A stretch of DNA of 34,814 nucleotides from Desulfotomaculum sp. (GCA_016841675.1 JAENYQ010000033.1:1-34814), one strand, 5' to 3'; numbered from the stretch's first letter, positions 15,254-24,274 are shown. The notes: a model not told the origin generated them from the letters alone. Made by a program: numbers and translations.

Positions 15254-16843
15254 TTAATGACTCATTTTTTCCAAGTATTCATCGTAGGTTAACCGCTGAT
15301 CTATTAACCCGTTGGGGGTAATTTCGATGATTCTATTGGCAATAGTTTGAATAAACTGGTGGTCGTGGGATACAAAAAGGATGGTCCCACCAAATGCTAT
15401 TAGTCCATTATTGACTGCGGTTATCGATTCCAGGTCCAGGTGGTTGGTTGGCTCATCTAGAATTAAAACATTGGCGTTGCTTAACATCATCATGGTAAAC
15501 ATTAAGCGCACCTTTTCCCCGCCTGAGAGAACACTGACCTCCTTAAGTGCCTCATCTCCCGAAAATAGCATTCGGCCCAGAAAACCCCTGACAAAGGTTT
15601 CGGTTAAATCTGTAGAGAACTGGCGCAGCCAGTCAATTAAATTTAACTCAACATTGTTAAAGTAGTGGGAGTTATCCTTGGGAAAATAAGATTGCGATGT
15701 GGTAACTCCCCATTTATATGATCCGCTGTCAGCCTCTAGTTCACCCATTAGAATTTTAAATAAAGTGGTTTTAGCATTTTCATCCGGGCCAACAAAAGCT
15801 ATTTTATCGCCTTTGTTTACTGTAAAGCTAATATTGTCTAAAACTTTATGGCCATTGACTGTTTTACAAAGACTATCAACGGTTAATAAATCGTTCCCTG
15901 CTTCTCGCTCCGGCTTAAACCCAACAAAAGGATATTTTCTTGAAGATGGTTGGATATCCTCTAAAGTAAGTTTCTCTAATTGTTTTTTGCGGGAAGTTGC
16001 TTGCTTTGATTTAGAAGCATTGGCACTGAATCGCTTAATGAATTCTTTTAAATCATTGGCCTTTTCTTCCAGCCTCTTATTCTTGTCCCTGGCTAGCTGA
16101 AGTATTAGCTGGCTGGATTCATACCAGAAATCATAGTTGCCGACAAATATTTTAATTTTACCAAAATCTATATCCGCAATATGGGTACAAACCTGATTTA
16201 GAAAATGCCTATCGTGGGAGACCACAATAACCGTGCCGGCAAAGTCATGTAGAAAATTTTCCAGCCAGACAATAGATTTTATATCCAGGTGGTTTGTTGG
16301 CTCGTCTAATAGTAATATGTGGGGATGGCCAAATAATGCTTGGGCGAGTAACACTTTTACCTTTTCGGTACCTTTTAATTCTTGCATTTTTTTTCGATGC
16401 AGAGCTTCGGAAATGCCTAATCCAGAAAGCAGGAATGCCGCCTCATATTCTGCATCCCAGCCGTTTAGTTCGGCAAACTCACCCTCTAATTCAGAAGCTT
16501 TAAGGCCATCGGCATCAGAAAAGTTTTCTTTGGCGTATAATTCATCTTTTTCCAGCATAATGGCGTAAAGCCTGGCGTGTCCCATGATTACAGTTGACAG
16601 CACGTCATATTGGTCAAATGCAAAGTGGTCCTGTTTTAATACCGCCAGCCTTTCACCGGGTGTAATGCTTACATCCCCCGTGCTGGGTTCCAAATCCCCG
16701 GAAAGGATTCTTAAAAATGTGGATTTGCCTGATCCATTGGCACCTATTAATCCGTAACAATTGCCAGGAGTAAACGTTATATTAACATTGTCAAATAGTT
16801 TTCTGTCACCATATCTTAAACTTACATTGTTTGTACTGATCAA
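15254..16843 (-). CDS. ABC-F family ATPase, YkpA/YbiT-like
   Basis: A 529-residue soluble protein with two ABC ATPase domains and no membrane segment. Members of this family bind the ribosome and influence translation. The first Walker A is GANGSGKST (about 33-41); its signature is degenerate (LKGTEKVKVLLAQAL), as is usual in the YbiT/YkpA branch. The linker between domains is rich in Lys, Ser and Arg (about residues 240-300). The second Walker A is GPDENAKTT, retaining the lysine, with signature LSGGEKVRLMF. Both Walker B motifs read LDEPTNHLD. The ATG is right for the family (MISTNNVSLRYGDRKLF). It stands upstream of yhhQ on the minus strand with a 70-base gap before that gene's riboswitch. 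Confidence 0.92.
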   Translation of the reverse strand: MISTNNVSLRYGDRKLFDNVNITFTPGNCYGLIGANGSGKSTFLRILSGDLEPSTGDVSITPGERLAVLKQDHFAFDQYDVLSTVIMGHARLYAIMLEKDELYAKENFSDADGLKASELEGEFAELNGWDAEYEAAFLLSGLGISEALHRKKMQELKGTEKVKVLLAQALFGHPHILLLDEPTNHLDIKSIVWLENFLHDFAGTVIVVSHDRHFLNQVCTHIADIDFGKIKIFVGNYDFWYESSQLILQLARDKNKRLEEKANDLKEFIKRFSANASKSKQATSRKKQLEKLTLEDIQPSSRKYPFVGFKPEREAGNDLLTVDSLCKTVNGHKVLDNISFTVNKGDKIAFVGPDENAKTTLFKILMGELEADSGSYKWGVTTSQSYFPKDNSHYFNNVELNLIDWLRQFSTDLTETFVRGFLGRMLFSGDEALKEVSVLSGGEKVRLMFTMMMLSNANVLILDEPTNHLDLESITAVNNGLIAFGGTILFVSHDHQFIQTIANRIIEITPNGLIDQRLTYDEYLEKMSH

Positions 16844-17143
16844 TTGAATACCGCCTTAATATATTTTTTGTGTGTTAAAACTACCACAGCATTATATCAC
16901 ATAAGAGTCTAGTAATTGATGTTGATAAAGGATGTCTGATCATTATTTTGCGGCAAAATGCTAAAATTAAGACATGCACAATATCACTACGAAATTTGAT
17001 AAAAATTTAGCCAATTGTAGTTAGACAAATATAGTAGTGACAACCAATGCAACAAAAAGGTATATTAGTGTTAGTATAGCTTGTAAATTTCCATGGAAAT
17101 GAAGGCGCCGTATTACTTCAACCGCGCTAAAGGAGTTGCCAAT
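16844..17143. other. Divergent intergenic region with probable promoters
   Basis: The stretch between the divergent ABC-F and MFS genes is AT-rich. On the minus strand TATAAT (near 16891-16896) sits about 50 bases before the ABC-F start and is a probable -10 element, with no clear -35. On the plus strand TATACT-like sequence is not clear. No ORF or strong hairpin was seen. Confidence 0.4.
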
Positions 17144-18340
17144 TTGTCAGAATTGCCTAAACGCTTATGGACAAAAAATTTCATTTTACTTATAGCAGCT
17201 AACTTTGCAGTATATGTTAGTTTCTATATGTTGATACCCTCGCTGCCTGTCTACATTAAAGAAATAACTGGAGAGGATGCCCTAACCGGTTTGGCAATGG
17301 GTGTATTCCTTCTGTCTGCCGTGCTGTTCCGTCCCTTCGCCGGACGCTTAATTGACACTGGTAAACGTAAGAGTGTTTTTTTGTCCGGTTCGGCCATCTT
17401 TTTATGCAGTAATCTGGCCTTTAATTTGGCACCCACCCTATTGGTCCTTTTGCCGGCCCGTTTTGTGCAGGGTCTGGGCTGGGCTTATTGCAACACAGCC
17501 GCCGGCACTCTGGCCAGCGACATTATCCCTAAACCGCGTTTAGCTGAAGGGATGGGTTATTATGGTCTGTCCCTAAGCGTAGCAATGGCGCTGGGTCCCG
17601 CTTTAGCTCTTTTTCTAATGCAGCGTTACAGCTTTCAGTTCATGTTTTATGTCTGCTCTGGATTTGTGTTATTATCTTTCTTATTTGCACTATTAATAAA
17701 TAATCGAAACGAAAACCAAGTGGCCAAAGCTCCAGCCGCGTTAAAGACGCTTTTGGAAAAAAGAGCCCTGCCTCCTTCACTGATGATGTTTTTTGTTGCA
17801 TTTAGTTATGCAGCTATTATTTCATTCCTGGCCCTGTACGGCCAACTCCGCCAAGTAAATGATATCGGTCTTTTTTTTATAGTATACGCTATTAGTATTG
17901 CCGTTTCCCGCCCCATTTTAGGCCGTTTGGCCGACCGCCATGGATACGGTATTGTTATAATTCCCGGGTTAATACTTTGCAACTTGACTTTGGTAATTAT
18001 CTTTTTAGCTCATACTTTGCCTGTATTTATTTTGGCCGGCGTGGTTTACGGAGTCGGTTTCGGTGCCGTCCAACCCACTACGCAGGCTCTTTCCGTTTCT
18101 TACGTACCGCCGGAACGGCGCGGGGCTGCCACCGCTACTTACTTCTTATTTCTAGATTTAGGTTTGGGTCTGGGCTCAGTTTTGTGGGGTTTTGTTGCCC
18201 AATACCTCGGTTACGAATTAATGTATCTGACGGTAATTATCCCGTCGACGCTTGCCCTTGTCGTTTACCTGCTTTTTGCTCGACAAGCTAAAAGTCAGCA
18301 GAGCCTTAAACCAACGATGAATTTTCCGGCATCAAAATAA
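17144..18340 (+). CDS. MFS transporter
   Basis: A 12-segment major facilitator, about 398 residues from TTG 17144, probably an exporter of a drug or other small molecule. The start is chosen because AAAGGAG (17129-17135) lies eight bases upstream and because the family begins with the RLWTKNFILLIAANF segment. The frame is open to ATG 17093, which lacks a good ribosome site and would add 17 residues. Family motifs are FRPFAGRLIDTGKRKSVFLSG between TM2 and TM3 and SRPILGRLADRHGYG in the second half. PARFVQGLGWAYCNTAAGTLASDIIP is typical of the TM4-TM5 region in YfkF/YfhI-type carriers. No regulator gene adjoins it; substrate unknown. Confidence 0.88.
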   Translation: MSELPKRLWTKNFILLIAANFAVYVSFYMLIPSLPVYIKEITGEDALTGLAMGVFLLSAVLFRPFAGRLIDTGKRKSVFLSGSAIFLCSNLAFNLAPTLLVLLPARFVQGLGWAYCNTAAGTLASDIIPKPRLAEGMGYYGLSLSVAMALGPALALFLMQRYSFQFMFYVCSGFVLLSFLFALLINNRNENQVAKAPAALKTLLEKRALPPSLMMFFVAFSYAAIISFLALYGQLRQVNDIGLFFIVYAISIAVSRPILGRLADRHGYGIVIIPGLILCNLTLVIIFLAHTLPVFILAGVVYGVGFGAVQPTTQALSVSYVPPERRGAATATYFLFLDLGLGLGSVLWGFVAQYLGYELMYLTVIIPSTLALVVYLLFARQAKSQQSLKPTMNFPASK

Positions 18341-18450
18341 TTTTTCTATCAGATATAAAATAGTGGTTATGGTAGCCTGGACGTATTTTTCCCAGAACGG
18401 GCATAATGTGGTACAAGGCTGTGGTAGTAGTTAATAGACGATGCATAAAT

Positions 18451-18484
18451 TAAGCCCTTGACACCTGGATGGCGCAAGGGCTTA
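18451..18484 (+). terminator. Probable terminator after the MFS gene
   Basis: A 10-bp perfect stem TAAGCCCTTG/CAAGGGCTTA with a 14-base loop lies 110 bases after the MFS stop. The following AATAGTGCTTTACTTTT is only loosely T-rich, so the assignment is moderate. Confidence 0.45.
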
Positions 18485-18665
18485 AATAGTGCTTTACTTT
18501 TATGTAAAAATTATATATAATAAATTTTATGGCTTAGTAGTTAACTGTGCACATTCTACATAGTAATGTTATCACATATTATTATGTATGTCAAGGAGTG
18601 AAAGAAAAAAACACCTAAAAGAGTACAAATATAACAATATTTATTATAAATAGCTCTTAGGCTAG

Positions 18666-18840
18666 GGTTTGGTGTTATCTACAGGATGCCACTCGCTTTT
18701 ATACTTGAACGAGCTCATTCGCTTACGGACGCCGGAGAACTCGCGCCCTGCGGGCACGAAAGTCTAGCTCCGGCGCTTTTCCTCCAGCTCTCTCGCTCTT
18801 TGAATTAAGCTCCTATGCATCCTTCCGATAACACAAAACC
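18666..18840. repeat. 175-bp MITE-like element with imperfect inverted ends
   Basis: The left end GGTTTGGTGTTATCTACAGG (from 18666) and right end CCTTCCGATAACACAAAACC (to 18840) are inverted complements apart from four or five positions over 24 bases. The interior holds further paired segments (CGCCGGAG near 18732 with CTCCGGCG near 18770). It encodes nothing and is more G+C-rich in the centre than its flanks. It resembles a non-autonomous mobile element. I did not see a clear target-site duplication. Confidence 0.55.
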
Positions 18841-18926
18841 TCACCGAAATTGAGTTTTTCAGTGGGAACTAGCTAGAATCATTGCTTCTCATTAGCCTTT
18901 AAACTTTTGGAAAGCGGGGAATCAAT

Positions 18927-20966
18927 ATGTGCGCTATTAAATCACAGTTACCATTTACATATCACGGTAAACACGATTTTACGGCTAGGCTTACGGAGTG
19001 GATTGGACAGGTATTTTATGATATTCTGCCGGGCTGTGGATATGAAATCCGTGAGGAGCAAGTTTATACGGCTTTTCAGCTTGCCGAGGCCGTTTGTAGA
19101 GGAAAGGTGCATTTTGCCGAAGCCGGACTGGGTACCGGCAAAACCTTTGCTTATTTACTTACCGCAGTTGCTTATGCCCGTTTTAAGGGACAGCCCGTTA
19201 TAATAGCCTGCGCTTCCACGGCGCTTCAGGAACAGCTTGCCGGGCCCAAGGGAGATATCGAAAAGCTGTCACGCTTGCTGGGCCTGGAAATCGATGCTCG
19301 CATGGCCAAGGACCCACGCCAGTACATTTGTGACGTAAAAGTAAACGAATCTCATAATCCCCTCTTTGCCCGGCCAAGCAAAGCGCTAACCAGTGTGCTG
19401 CATTGGGCAGGAGAAACCGGGCGGGGTGAACGCTCCGAGATGCCCCACGTACCGGACCGGGTGTGGACACAGGTGGCCTGGGATGAGGCCATGTCCTGCG
19501 ATACGTGTCCCTCCCGGGGGTTCTGTAGGCTGGTCAAGGCCAGGCAGCATTACCGTGCGGCTGTGGACCTGATTGTATGCGATCACGGTATTTTCTTTGA
19601 TGACCTGTGGACGCGGGACGAGCGGGAGGCTGACGGTAAGCTGCCCCTACTGCCTAATTACTCGGCGGTAATCTTTGATGAAGGGCATAAGGTGTTGCTT
19701 CCTGCAGCGTTAAGAGCGGGTCGGCAGGTGGTTCAAGAGGATATTGACGGTATGCTCTCCGCCATTGAGCAGGTCCAGGGAGCTAGAACCTCTCTGATTT
19801 CCATTGTCTTTGCCATGGATAAGGCGAACTCGCAGTTTTTCAAGCTCCTTTACCGGTCAGCCAGCGGGGATGAGCGAACGGACCGGCTGACTGTGCAGAT
19901 TAGTGATGAGTTGCTAAAAGCAGCAGATACCCTGCGGAGTGCTCTGGTAACCTTGCATTTCGAACTGCAGAATGAACAAGAACTGCATATCCAATCTCTT
20001 TCATATACCTGCATGCAGGCATATGAGGCGATGGTGGAACGGGCAATGCTGGCCCTGGAACGTTTTTGCATCAACGAGGGTAAAGATGTTATTGTCTGGG
20101 CCGACCGGGATGAACAGAGTTTCTGGGTGGTGCCCAGGGATCTCAGCGGTATGTTGAATAAGCACCTTTTTGCCAGGAAGCAGCCTGTGGTGTTTTCTTC
20201 GGCCACCATCAGCACCGGAGGAGATTTCAGTTACTTTGCGCGCACCCTTGGTGTGCAGGAGCCGTCAAGCTCGTCTGTGGGCAGTTCCTTTGACTTTGAT
20301 AAGCAGGTTTTAGTCTATCTGCCGCACCGGCTTCCTAAAGGCGACGCCCAAAACTGGTTCCCCAAGGCCTTGAAGCGGCTGGCTTCTTTATTGCGGCTGG
20401 CCCGGGGGCGAGCGTTGGTGCTGACCAATGCTCCTTCCGATGTGCGTAAAATTCGGTCCGGACTAAAAGAATACCAGTTGCCCTATGAATTTCTCTGGGA
20501 AGATAGTGCGGAGCGGGGATATCTGGTCCGAAAATTCCGGGAAGAAGTCTCGTCGGTGCTGGTTGGATCCGGGTTCTGGGAGGGCATTGATGTGCCCGGT
20601 GAAGCACTGTCCCTACTGGTAATCTGGCGGCTGCCTTTTCCGCCGCAGGATCCATTGCTCGAAGCCCGGAGGCGCGAGGCGGCTGAACAGGGGCTTGACC
20701 CGGTGATCGCGGTGGACTATCCCGAAATGGGCCTCAAATTAAAGCAGGGGTGCGGCAGATTGATCCGGACTAAGGATGATCGAGGCGCCATAGCTATTCT
20801 GGAATCAGTACTGGGCACACCGTGGGAGCAGGTTGTCATGGGAGCTTTACCGGTAGGAGCTAAAGTGGTCCGTAGTTTGGATGGTCTTGACATCTTAAGA
20901 CCACGCTCTTTGTCTGAGCAGAATCACCTTGACCAGGCTGCCGCAAATATAACTCCTCATTTATAA
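18927..20966 (+). CDS. DinG/XPD-family ATP-dependent helicase with Fe-S cysteines
   Basis: A 679-residue superfamily 2 helicase of the DinG/YoaA/XPD group, which unwinds DNA in repair. Walker A is GLGTGKT (67-73), Walker B is DEGH (251-254), and ACASTALQEQL is motif Ia. Four cysteines between them (YIC, then SCDTC and RGFC) form the expected Fe-S cluster site. The C-terminal half has VVFSSATI (motif III), ALVLTNAPSDV (motif IV), GSGFWEGIDVPGEALSLLVIWRLPF (motif V) and QGCGRLIRTKDDRGAI (motif VI). Family length is normal. ATG 18927 has AAAGCGGGGA upstream. No exonuclease domain is present, unlike Bacillus DinG. It stands alone. Confidence 0.93.
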   Translation: MCAIKSQLPFTYHGKHDFTARLTEWIGQVFYDILPGCGYEIREEQVYTAFQLAEAVCRGKVHFAEAGLGTGKTFAYLLTAVAYARFKGQPVIIACASTALQEQLAGPKGDIEKLSRLLGLEIDARMAKDPRQYICDVKVNESHNPLFARPSKALTSVLHWAGETGRGERSEMPHVPDRVWTQVAWDEAMSCDTCPSRGFCRLVKARQHYRAAVDLIVCDHGIFFDDLWTRDEREADGKLPLLPNYSAVIFDEGHKVLLPAALRAGRQVVQEDIDGMLSAIEQVQGARTSLISIVFAMDKANSQFFKLLYRSASGDERTDRLTVQISDELLKAADTLRSALVTLHFELQNEQELHIQSLSYTCMQAYEAMVERAMLALERFCINEGKDVIVWADRDEQSFWVVPRDLSGMLNKHLFARKQPVVFSSATISTGGDFSYFARTLGVQEPSSSSVGSSFDFDKQVLVYLPHRLPKGDAQNWFPKALKRLASLLRLARGRALVLTNAPSDVRKIRSGLKEYQLPYEFLWEDSAERGYLVRKFREEVSSVLVGSGFWEGIDVPGEALSLLVIWRLPFPPQDPLLEARRREAAEQGLDPVIAVDYPEMGLKLKQGCGRLIRTKDDRGAIAILESVLGTPWEQVVMGALPVGAKVVRSLDGLDILRPRSLSEQNHLDQAAANITPHL

Positions 20967-21084
20967 GCAAGCTGCAATGGTACGCCTTGCCTTTTGTTTA
21001 GTGTGTGATTAAAATGACCCCGGGTAGCGCCGCTTGTGCAAGGGGTATTACAGTTCTATAACATTAAGACCTAAGGAGCTTGCG

Positions 21085-22110
21085 ATGAGAGCCTGGTTTG
21101 CCCTGATAATGGTTATATATATTCTTGTAAGCTGGTTGATTGCCAGGCAGCTCCATGACTTATTGAGGATTAATGTGATAGCTTTTACGCTGATTTTTAG
21201 TATTCTTGCCGCCACACCACTTTTAAGCCGGGTTGGACATTTCGGTTTGCTCGAACTAGTGGGCAACTATTGGTTGGTGTTTTTTTATTACGCAGCTATT
21301 GTTGCGGTGCTGGGCATCATAATTGAGTATAAACCTGTGCTTATCGGTTGCTATTTGCTCATCATAATCATTATTATTGTTGGCTCAGTGCAGGCTAAAA
21401 AAGTGCAGTTAGTGTCTTATGAAATAGAAATTCCCAAAAATGCAGCCAGCCTTCATGCAGTCTTGCTTTCCGACACCCATATCAACAAAACCAAGGGCAG
21501 CGGCTACGTGGCCAATATGGTTGAGGATATTAACAGCCTTAATCCGGATATTGTGTTCTTGGCCGGAGATATCTTTGATGACCGGGATATAAATGTTCTT
21601 AGAAAGGAAAAAGAAACATTAAAGGGCATTCAAACCAAATATGGTGTTTATGGTGTGGTGGGAAACCATGAATATTACAGCAATAATCTAAGTGAGAGTT
21701 TGGCCGTTTATGAAGAAGCGAATATCAAGATACTTATAGATGAAGCAATTCAGTTGGAGAGCTTTTATATAGTGGGCCGGGATGACGTTCATAACAAACG
21801 TAAAGGTTTGCGTGAGCTAATGCAGGGCGTGGACAAGAATAAGCCCATTATATTATTGGACCATCAACCTGTATCGCTGGCGGAAGCAGAAGACAACGGT
21901 GTTGACCTGCAGCTCTCCGGTCATACTCACAAAGGTCAGTTCTTTCCCAACCGGTTGTTCACCAAAAGGATTTTTGAGGTGGACTACGGGTATTTGGCCA
22001 AGGACAGCCTGCAGGTAATTGTCACCTCTGGTTACAGTACGTGGGGTCCGCCCGTCCGGATAGGCACACAATCGGAGATTGTAGATTTGTACATTGATTT
22101 TGATCAATAG
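21085..22110 (+). CDS. Membrane-anchored metallophosphoesterase
   Basis: A 341-residue protein with four hydrophobic segments in the first 105 residues, then a calcineurin-like phosphoesterase domain. Metal-binding motifs are in order: LLSDTHINKT (D-x-H), FLAGDIFDD, VVGNHEYYSN (G-N-H-E), ILLDHQP and LSGHTHKGQFFP. The set matches the YkuE/YaeI type, some of which hydrolyse lipid-linked phosphoesters such as UDP-diacylglucosamine; the substrate here is unknown. ATG 21085 is chosen for AAGGAG six bases upstream; the frame opens earlier at GTG 21034 without a good ribosome site. The catalytic domain probably faces the cytoplasm or wall side depending on topology. Confidence 0.9.
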   Translation: MRAWFALIMVIYILVSWLIARQLHDLLRINVIAFTLIFSILAATPLLSRVGHFGLLELVGNYWLVFFYYAAIVAVLGIIIEYKPVLIGCYLLIIIIIIVGSVQAKKVQLVSYEIEIPKNAASLHAVLLSDTHINKTKGSGYVANMVEDINSLNPDIVFLAGDIFDDRDINVLRKEKETLKGIQTKYGVYGVVGNHEYYSNNLSESLAVYEEANIKILIDEAIQLESFYIVGRDDVHNKRKGLRELMQGVDKNKPIILLDHQPVSLAEAEDNGVDLQLSGHTHKGQFFPNRLFTKRIFEVDYGYLAKDSLQVIVTSGYSTWGPPVRIGTQSEIVDLYIDFDQ

Positions 22111-22135
22111 TATTCTGTTGAAGAACCAAATTCCC

Positions 22136-22305
22136 CATCTTCTGAGCCTGCACTGTTGGTGCGGCTCATTTTTTGTTTAATTCCCAATGCATATCAATGC
22201 TATTTGATGATTGGCGGATATTGGTGCGCTCAAGCAGGTAATCTGTGGTGCTCACCTGGTTCTCTTTACGCCCTGGCGTACATTGGAGCAAATCTATAAT
22301 CAGCG
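22136..22305 (-). pseudogene. Internally deleted copy of the S24 repressor gene 3' region
   Basis: Plus-strand 22136-22195 matches 24569-24628, the end of the repressor gene and what follows it. Then, across a shared AATGCATATC, 22186-22248 matches 25231-25293. The 612 bases between are missing, exactly 204 codons. The joined frame reads DYLLERTNIRQSSNSIDMH then WELNKK-stop, against DYLLGRTNIRQSLNNIDMH and LDMHWELSKK in the intact gene. Farther upstream (to about 22305) a weaker match DLLQCTPGRKENQ may be the worn end of the HTH domain. There is no start codon and no HTH, so it is a gene relic. Confidence 0.8.
22143..22174 (+). terminator. Terminator of the metallophosphoesterase gene, supplied by the repressor relic
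   Basis: TGAGCCTGCACTGTTGGTGC followed by GGCTCA and six T forms a hairpin with arms TGAGCC-GCAC and GTGC-GGCTCA. It lies 32 bases after the metallophosphoesterase stop. The same sequence at 24576-24607 overlaps the end of the intact repressor gene. Confidence 0.75.
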
Positions 22306-22550
22306 GAGAATTTAACCGCCCCGCTCCGAAGTGCGATGGTAAAATAATCCTTCCTAACAGTGGCGGGTTTTTGTTGTGGAAATATTTTTCTAAGATAGTT
22401 CAAAAAATGGCCCTATTTTGAATAAATCTGGGAGTCAACACTGGCTAATCAACGTTAAAAACAACTATTTCAGTAACCAAAAGGTTACTATTTCATAATA
22501 TAAATAATGGATTAAATAGAAAAATATACCTTAAAAGGGAGGATCTTTAA
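22250..22550. other. Intergenic region upstream of the haloperoxidase-like gene
   Basis: About 300 bases. AGTAACCAAAAGGTTACT (22472-22489) is a perfect 18-bp palindrome with a four-base A-rich centre and is a reasonable operator for the following gene, about 60 bases from its start. The remainder shows no clear gene. Confidence 0.45.
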
Positions 22551-24152
22551 ATGAGCGATAATTTCTTGTTAGCTCATGAAACAAAAGATATTAATCTAGT
22601 AGGAGCAGCAAATACGAACTTAAATCTGGAAGAATCATGCGAAATAGGACCGACAAGTGCGCGTAAACGTCGTCAAGAGGCATTTTTAATTCGCCAGAAT
22701 GCAGCTCTTTTTCAAAAAAATCTCCCACTTCCGGGGCATCCATGTAACGGTGATGAATTCCTGTACCCCAATAAGATTGCCAGTTTTTCCAAAGGATTAC
22801 CGCACAATCACCTCGGTGAAGTTAACCTCAATGCTTATAGGGACTTGATTAGGGCTTTATCAACCGGTGACCCGGACGATTTTGAATTTATACCCTTGGG
22901 TGGTGTCACCAAGTTAGCCAATCCCCAGGCTGCTTATGCTTTCGAGTTGGCGGGGCCAGATTCCCATCATTTGGGCATGCAGGTGCCGCCGCCTTTTAGC
23001 AGTGCCTGGAGTGCCGGTGAGGTGGCCGAACTTTACTGGCTGGCCCTAACAAGGGATGTGCCTTTTGCACATTACGATACCAATGTGCTGACTCTCGCTG
23101 CAGCAGCTGATCTATCAAACTTCTCGGACTTTCGCGGTCCAAAGAACAATGGCATGGTTACTACGGAAACCCTTTTCCGCGGGAATACACCCGGTGATTT
23201 GGTGGGACCTTATATTACACAGTTCTTGTGGAAGGATATACCCTTCGGGGCCACTACGATTATCCAGCGATATCGCACTACAGCGGCAGGCGTCGATTAC
23301 ATGACAGATTATCAGCAATGGTTGAACACCCAGAACGGAACTTCTCCGGCCACTCCGAATGAATTCGACCCCACGCCTCGTTATCTTCGTAACGGTCGCG
23401 ATCTTGGTGAATGGAATCACCGCGATTTCACCTTCCAAGGTTTTCTTGGCGCAGCTCAAATTCTGCTTAGTTTTGGACCGGCGGCACTGGCTCCAACCAA
23501 CCCCTACCTGCGTTCGGCAACCCAGAATGCTTTTGTCACCTTCGGTGCCCCACATATTTTAGACTTTGTAGCCCGGGCGACCCGGGCAGCGGACGAGGCC
23601 GCTTGGTTCCAAAAATGGCTGGTCCACCGCCGGCTTCGGCCCGAGGAGTTTGGCGGACGGGTTCATAATGTCTTGACTGGCGCCGCCAGCTACCCAATTA
23701 ACCAGGAATTGTTTGACTCCCAGGCGGTTGCCGATGTATTCAGCAAATATGGTTCCTACCTTTTGCCCCAAGCCTATTCAGAGGGCTGTCCCACCCATTC
23801 GGCCTATCCCGCCGGCCACGCTTGCGTTGCCGGGGCGGGAGCAACCATGCTAAAAGCCTTTTTCAAGGAATCGTTCATTATTCCCAATCCGGTCACGGCC
23901 AGTGCTGACGGTCTTTCGCTGCTTCCTTATACCGGACCACCTCTAACGGTGGGTGGGGAACTGAACAAGCTTGCCGCCAATGTCGGTCTTGGCCGTAATG
24001 CCGCAGGTGTACACTACCGCTCCGACGGAGAAGGGCTATTGCTGGGTGAATCTGTAGCAATAGGGATCCTGCAGGATTATAGGAAAACCTACAATGAAGA
24101 TTTTAGCGGCTTCTCATTAACAAAATTTGACGGGACTACTATAATAATCTAG
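22551..24152 (+). CDS. Vanadium-dependent haloperoxidase-like protein
   Basis: A 533-residue protein of the vanadium haloperoxidase/PAP2 superfamily. In characterised members a vanadate ion bound in this site uses hydrogen peroxide to oxidise halides; relatives are acid phosphatases. Vanadate-site residues can be placed: K355 and R361/R363 in QKWLVHRRLRPEEFGG, G422-H423 in HSAYPAGHACVAGAG, and R482 and H488 in LGRNAAGVHYRSDG. The residue before Gly422 is Ala421, where canonical enzymes have Ser; many bacterial relatives also differ here. There is no signal peptide, so it is probably cytoplasmic. AAGGGAGG precedes the ATG. Substrate is unknown. It is the only gene in its transcription unit. 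Confidence 0.9.
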   Translation: MSDNFLLAHETKDINLVGAANTNLNLEESCEIGPTSARKRRQEAFLIRQNAALFQKNLPLPGHPCNGDEFLYPNKIASFSKGLPHNHLGEVNLNAYRDLIRALSTGDPDDFEFIPLGGVTKLANPQAAYAFELAGPDSHHLGMQVPPPFSSAWSAGEVAELYWLALTRDVPFAHYDTNVLTLAAAADLSNFSDFRGPKNNGMVTTETLFRGNTPGDLVGPYITQFLWKDIPFGATTIIQRYRTTAAGVDYMTDYQQWLNTQNGTSPATPNEFDPTPRYLRNGRDLGEWNHRDFTFQGFLGAAQILLSFGPAALAPTNPYLRSATQNAFVTFGAPHILDFVARATRAADEAAWFQKWLVHRRLRPEEFGGRVHNVLTGAASYPINQELFDSQAVADVFSKYGSYLLPQAYSEGCPTHSAYPAGHACVAGAGATMLKAFFKESFIIPNPVTASADGLSLLPYTGPPLTVGGELNKLAANVGLGRNAAGVHYRSDGEGLLLGESVAIGILQDYRKTYNEDFSGFSLTKFDGTTIII

Positions 24153-24188
24153 TTAAGATAATTTAGTACGTAAACGTCTAATCCATTG

Positions 24189-24218
24189 AAAAGTCAGTTT
24201 AAACAGCTGACTTTTTTA
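24189..24218 (+). terminator. Terminator after the haloperoxidase-like gene
   Basis: AAAAGTCAG and CTGACTTTT form a stem with a nine-base loop and a run of T, 36 bases past the stop codon. Confidence 0.88.
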
Positions 24219-24232
24219 TCTGATGATTCCTA

Positions 24233-24274
24233 AACTACTGAACTCCAACTTATATAAGTTGGAGTTCAGTAGTT
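24233..24274. repeat. Perfect 42-bp palindrome
   Basis: Half-site AACTACTGAACTCCAACTTA (first 20 of 21 bases) is followed by its exact complement with no loop. It begins 14 bases past the plus-strand terminator and ends two bases before the stop codon of the minus-strand pseudogene. It would make a very stable hairpin or cruciform, but neither side has a T-run, so it is not a standard terminator. Confidence 0.85.

Larger units (their letters stand above)
18341..18926. other. Long intergenic stretch between MFS and DinG-like genes
   Basis: Nearly 590 bases without a credible gene. TAAGCCCTTG (18451-18460) and CAAGGGCTTA (18475-18484) form a perfect 10-bp stem that is probably the MFS terminator, though its T-run is interrupted. 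The 175-bp inverted-repeat element at 18666-18840 occupies the second half. Confidence 0.55.
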
